The notes under the pieces were generated by a model. That model saw nothing but the letters and a program-made list of their open reading frames with translations. It searched no databases and had not been told where the DNA came from. Source: DASSUW01 sp963789005 (GTDB taxonomy: Bacteria > Actinomycetota > Thermoleophilia > Solirubrobacterales > Solirubrobacteraceae). From it: DNA of 64,000 nucleotides. Of this stretch, positions 62,857-64,000 are shown piece after piece. How positions within the stretch are numbered: position 1 is the first letter of the stretch; each line of letters begins with the position of its first letter. The stretch is from contig CAWBIZ010000008.1 in the NCBI GenBank assembly GCA_963789005.1, positions 1 through 64,000 of the forward strand, written 5' to 3'. A program made the position numbers and the translations under genes.

Positions 62857-63438
62857 TCAGCGCTTGATGCGGTAGCGGAGGTGCGTGGCGCTCGGCGCCG
62901 GGATGTGGTCGACGGGTTCGAGCCGGATGTGCTCCGGCAGCGTCTCCGTCAGCCGCGTCCCGGCGCCGAACAGCACCGGCACGACGTGGACCGAGAGCTC
63001 GTCGACGAGGCCCGCTCGCAGGAACTGGGTAGCGACGGTCGGGCCGCCCATGACGTTCACAGCTTTGCCGTCCGCGGCCTCGCGTGCCTGCGCGAGGGCG
63101 TCCTCGATCCCCGTCGTGACGAAGTCGTAGACGCCTCCGGCGGGAACGTCGGCGGGTGCCGCGTGGGTGACCACGAAGAGCGGTAGCCGCGCCTGACCGG
63201 ACGGTCCGTCGGCCTGCCACCAGCGGATCGAGTCGTCGTACGTCGTCCGGCCGCAGATGATCGCGCCGGCGCCGGCGATGCCGCGCTCGAGCACGTCCCG
63301 GCCGGCCGCATCGTCCTTGTTCATCGCCCACTCGTGCAGGGCCTCGCCGCCGACGCCGAGCGGCTCGTCGGGTGTCGGGTTCGCCGCTCGGACGTACCCA
63401 TCCAGGGACATGCTGATGTCGTAGTTCACAGAGCTCAC
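62857..63438 (-). CDS. Dihydrofolate-reductase-like (RibD C-terminal domain) protein
   Basis: 193 residues from GTG 63438. It is of the DHFR/RibD-C fold: NYDISMSLDGYVRAANPTPD at the start, then AIICGRTTYDDSIRWWQADG, PLFVVTHAAPAD, VNVMGGPTVATQFLRAGLVD (NADPH loop) and VHVVPVLFGAGTRL. These proteins are usually annotated as dihydrofolate reductase family without being the housekeeping enzyme; no riboflavin genes are adjacent. It is convergent with the Bax-inhibitor gene. Confidence 0.87.
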   Translation of the reverse strand: MSSVNYDISMSLDGYVRAANPTPDEPLGVGGEALHEWAMNKDDAAGRDVLERGIAGAGAIICGRTTYDDSIRWWQADGPSGQARLPLFVVTHAAPADVPAGGVYDFVTTGIEDALAQAREAADGKAVNVMGGPTVATQFLRAGLVDELSVHVVPVLFGAGTRLTETLPEHIRLEPVDHIPAPSATHLRYRIKR

Positions 63439-63565
63439 GGCTGCCTCCGGTATCGACGTAAGGTTTCTACTCGCACGTCGAACGAGGCCGGGCGAAACCG
63501 ACACGGACCGCAAGATTCACGCCCTGATGACGCGCCTTGCGTCGTGCACGGGTAGGACGTCGGAC

Positions 63566-64000
63566 ATGACGCCACTCAGCCTGCGCGCGCTGCTCGTTGC
63601 GCTTCTCGCCCTCGTCGTGTGCGCTGCCCCAGCAGCCGCACGTCCGCTCCCTGCCGACCCTGCGCCGCCGCCCGCGGCCGACGGCGAGCGGATCGCCGCC
63701 GCCTTCGCGAAGCTCACACGCGGGACCAGCTGGCAACTCGTGAACAAGGTTCCGCTGAAGTTCGACGCTCACCATCCCGAGGGTGTCGCACGGATCGGCG
63801 ATCACTTCGTCCTTTCCACCGTCGAGGTGACCGAGCCGACGCAGCGCTACCAGCCGCCCGGGACGATCGTCGACGGGACCGACCGCACTCCCGGCCGCGG
63901 CGTCGGGCACCTGATCGCGTTCGACGCCGAGGGCAATTCGCTGGCCGATGTCCGGCTGGACGATCGCGCAAACATCTACCACCCGGGCGGGCTCGACTAC
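63566..64000 (+). CDS. Exported protein of unknown function, 3' end beyond window
   Basis: An open frame of 145 codons from ATG 63566 that runs off the edge. Residues 1-25 are a signal peptide (LRALLVALLALVVCAAPAAA). A short Pro-rich linker follows, then KLTRGTSWQLVNKVPLKFDA, HHPEGVARIGDHFVLSTVEV and GRGVGHLIAFDAEGNSLADV, which read like blades of a beta-propeller. It may belong to a known actinobacterial domain-of-unknown-function family, but I cannot name it safely. It diverges from the RibD-like gene. Confidence 0.7.
   Translation, partial: MTPLSLRALLVALLALVVCAAPAAARPLPADPAPPPAADGERIAAAFAKLTRGTSWQLVNKVPLKFDAHHPEGVARIGDHFVLSTVEVTEPTQRYQPPGTIVDGTDRTPGRGVGHLIAFDAEGNSLADVRLDDRANIYHPGGLDY

Overview
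This 64 kb window comes from a very GC-rich bacterial chromosome. The gene set suggests an actinobacterium, most likely Thermoleophilia/Solirubrobacterales: B12-dependent ribonucleotide reductase, heme A synthase, phosphoenolpyruvate carboxylase, LuxR-type ATPase regulators, RTX-like secreted proteins and a selenocysteine-dependent formate dehydrogenase. The lineage is inferred from gene content; no rRNA gene is present.

Layout. Positions 1-7869 hold a cell-surface polysaccharide locus: a family 2 glycosyltransferase, a polytopic membrane protein, a GT2-GT4 fusion and an ABC-2 exporter. Nearly every gene there carries frame changes. Positions 7995-12700 carry an MFS exporter, two RTX-repeat secreted paralogues, a decayed stretch that includes a copy of the exporter's 3' end, and a lone AbrB-type gene with a palindrome in front. 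Positions 12714-23820 hold heme A synthase, a fatty-acid desaturase, an acetyltransferase, a HigBA-like toxin-antitoxin pair, a dehydrogenase diverging from a PadR regulator, PEP carboxylase, an alkyltransferase, an EEP-family nuclease/phosphatase and an aldehyde dehydrogenase. Positions 24077-35917 hold a secreted Asp-box protein, a hydrolase, nrdJ, three spaced palindromic repeats, galE, tmk, holB, a mobA with an extra C-terminal domain, a PHP phosphoesterase and a coiled-coil membrane protein. Positions 35914-38114 hold a response regulator coupled to a PAS-GGDEF-EAL protein.

The core of the window is 38242-48129, a complete selenocysteine system and its client. One arm, on the minus strand, encodes a NAD-linked formate dehydrogenase whose catalytic subunit has an in-frame UGA followed by an E. 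coli fdhF-type SECIS hairpin. The arm continues with a NuoE-NuoF fusion, a NuoG-like protein, a small unknown protein and selA. The divergent arm is fdhD-selD-tRNA-Sec-selB. The catalytic subunit is split: its N-terminal [4Fe-4S] domain sits at the end of the NuoG-like protein two genes downstream.

Positions 48203-64000 hold a ParB-like protein, a secreted protein with a recent internal duplication, SDR/hydrolase/LysR genes, two large LuxR-type ATPase regulators (one with a single frameshift), and between and beside them an SRPBCC protein, a flavin disulfide oxidoreductase, a VOC protein and a Bax-inhibitor-1 membrane protein. Three of these genes (SRPBCC, VOC, Bax inhibitor) share a 25-nt upstream motif about 81-84 nt before the start codon, which points to a small common regulon. 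The window ends inside a secreted protein of unknown function.
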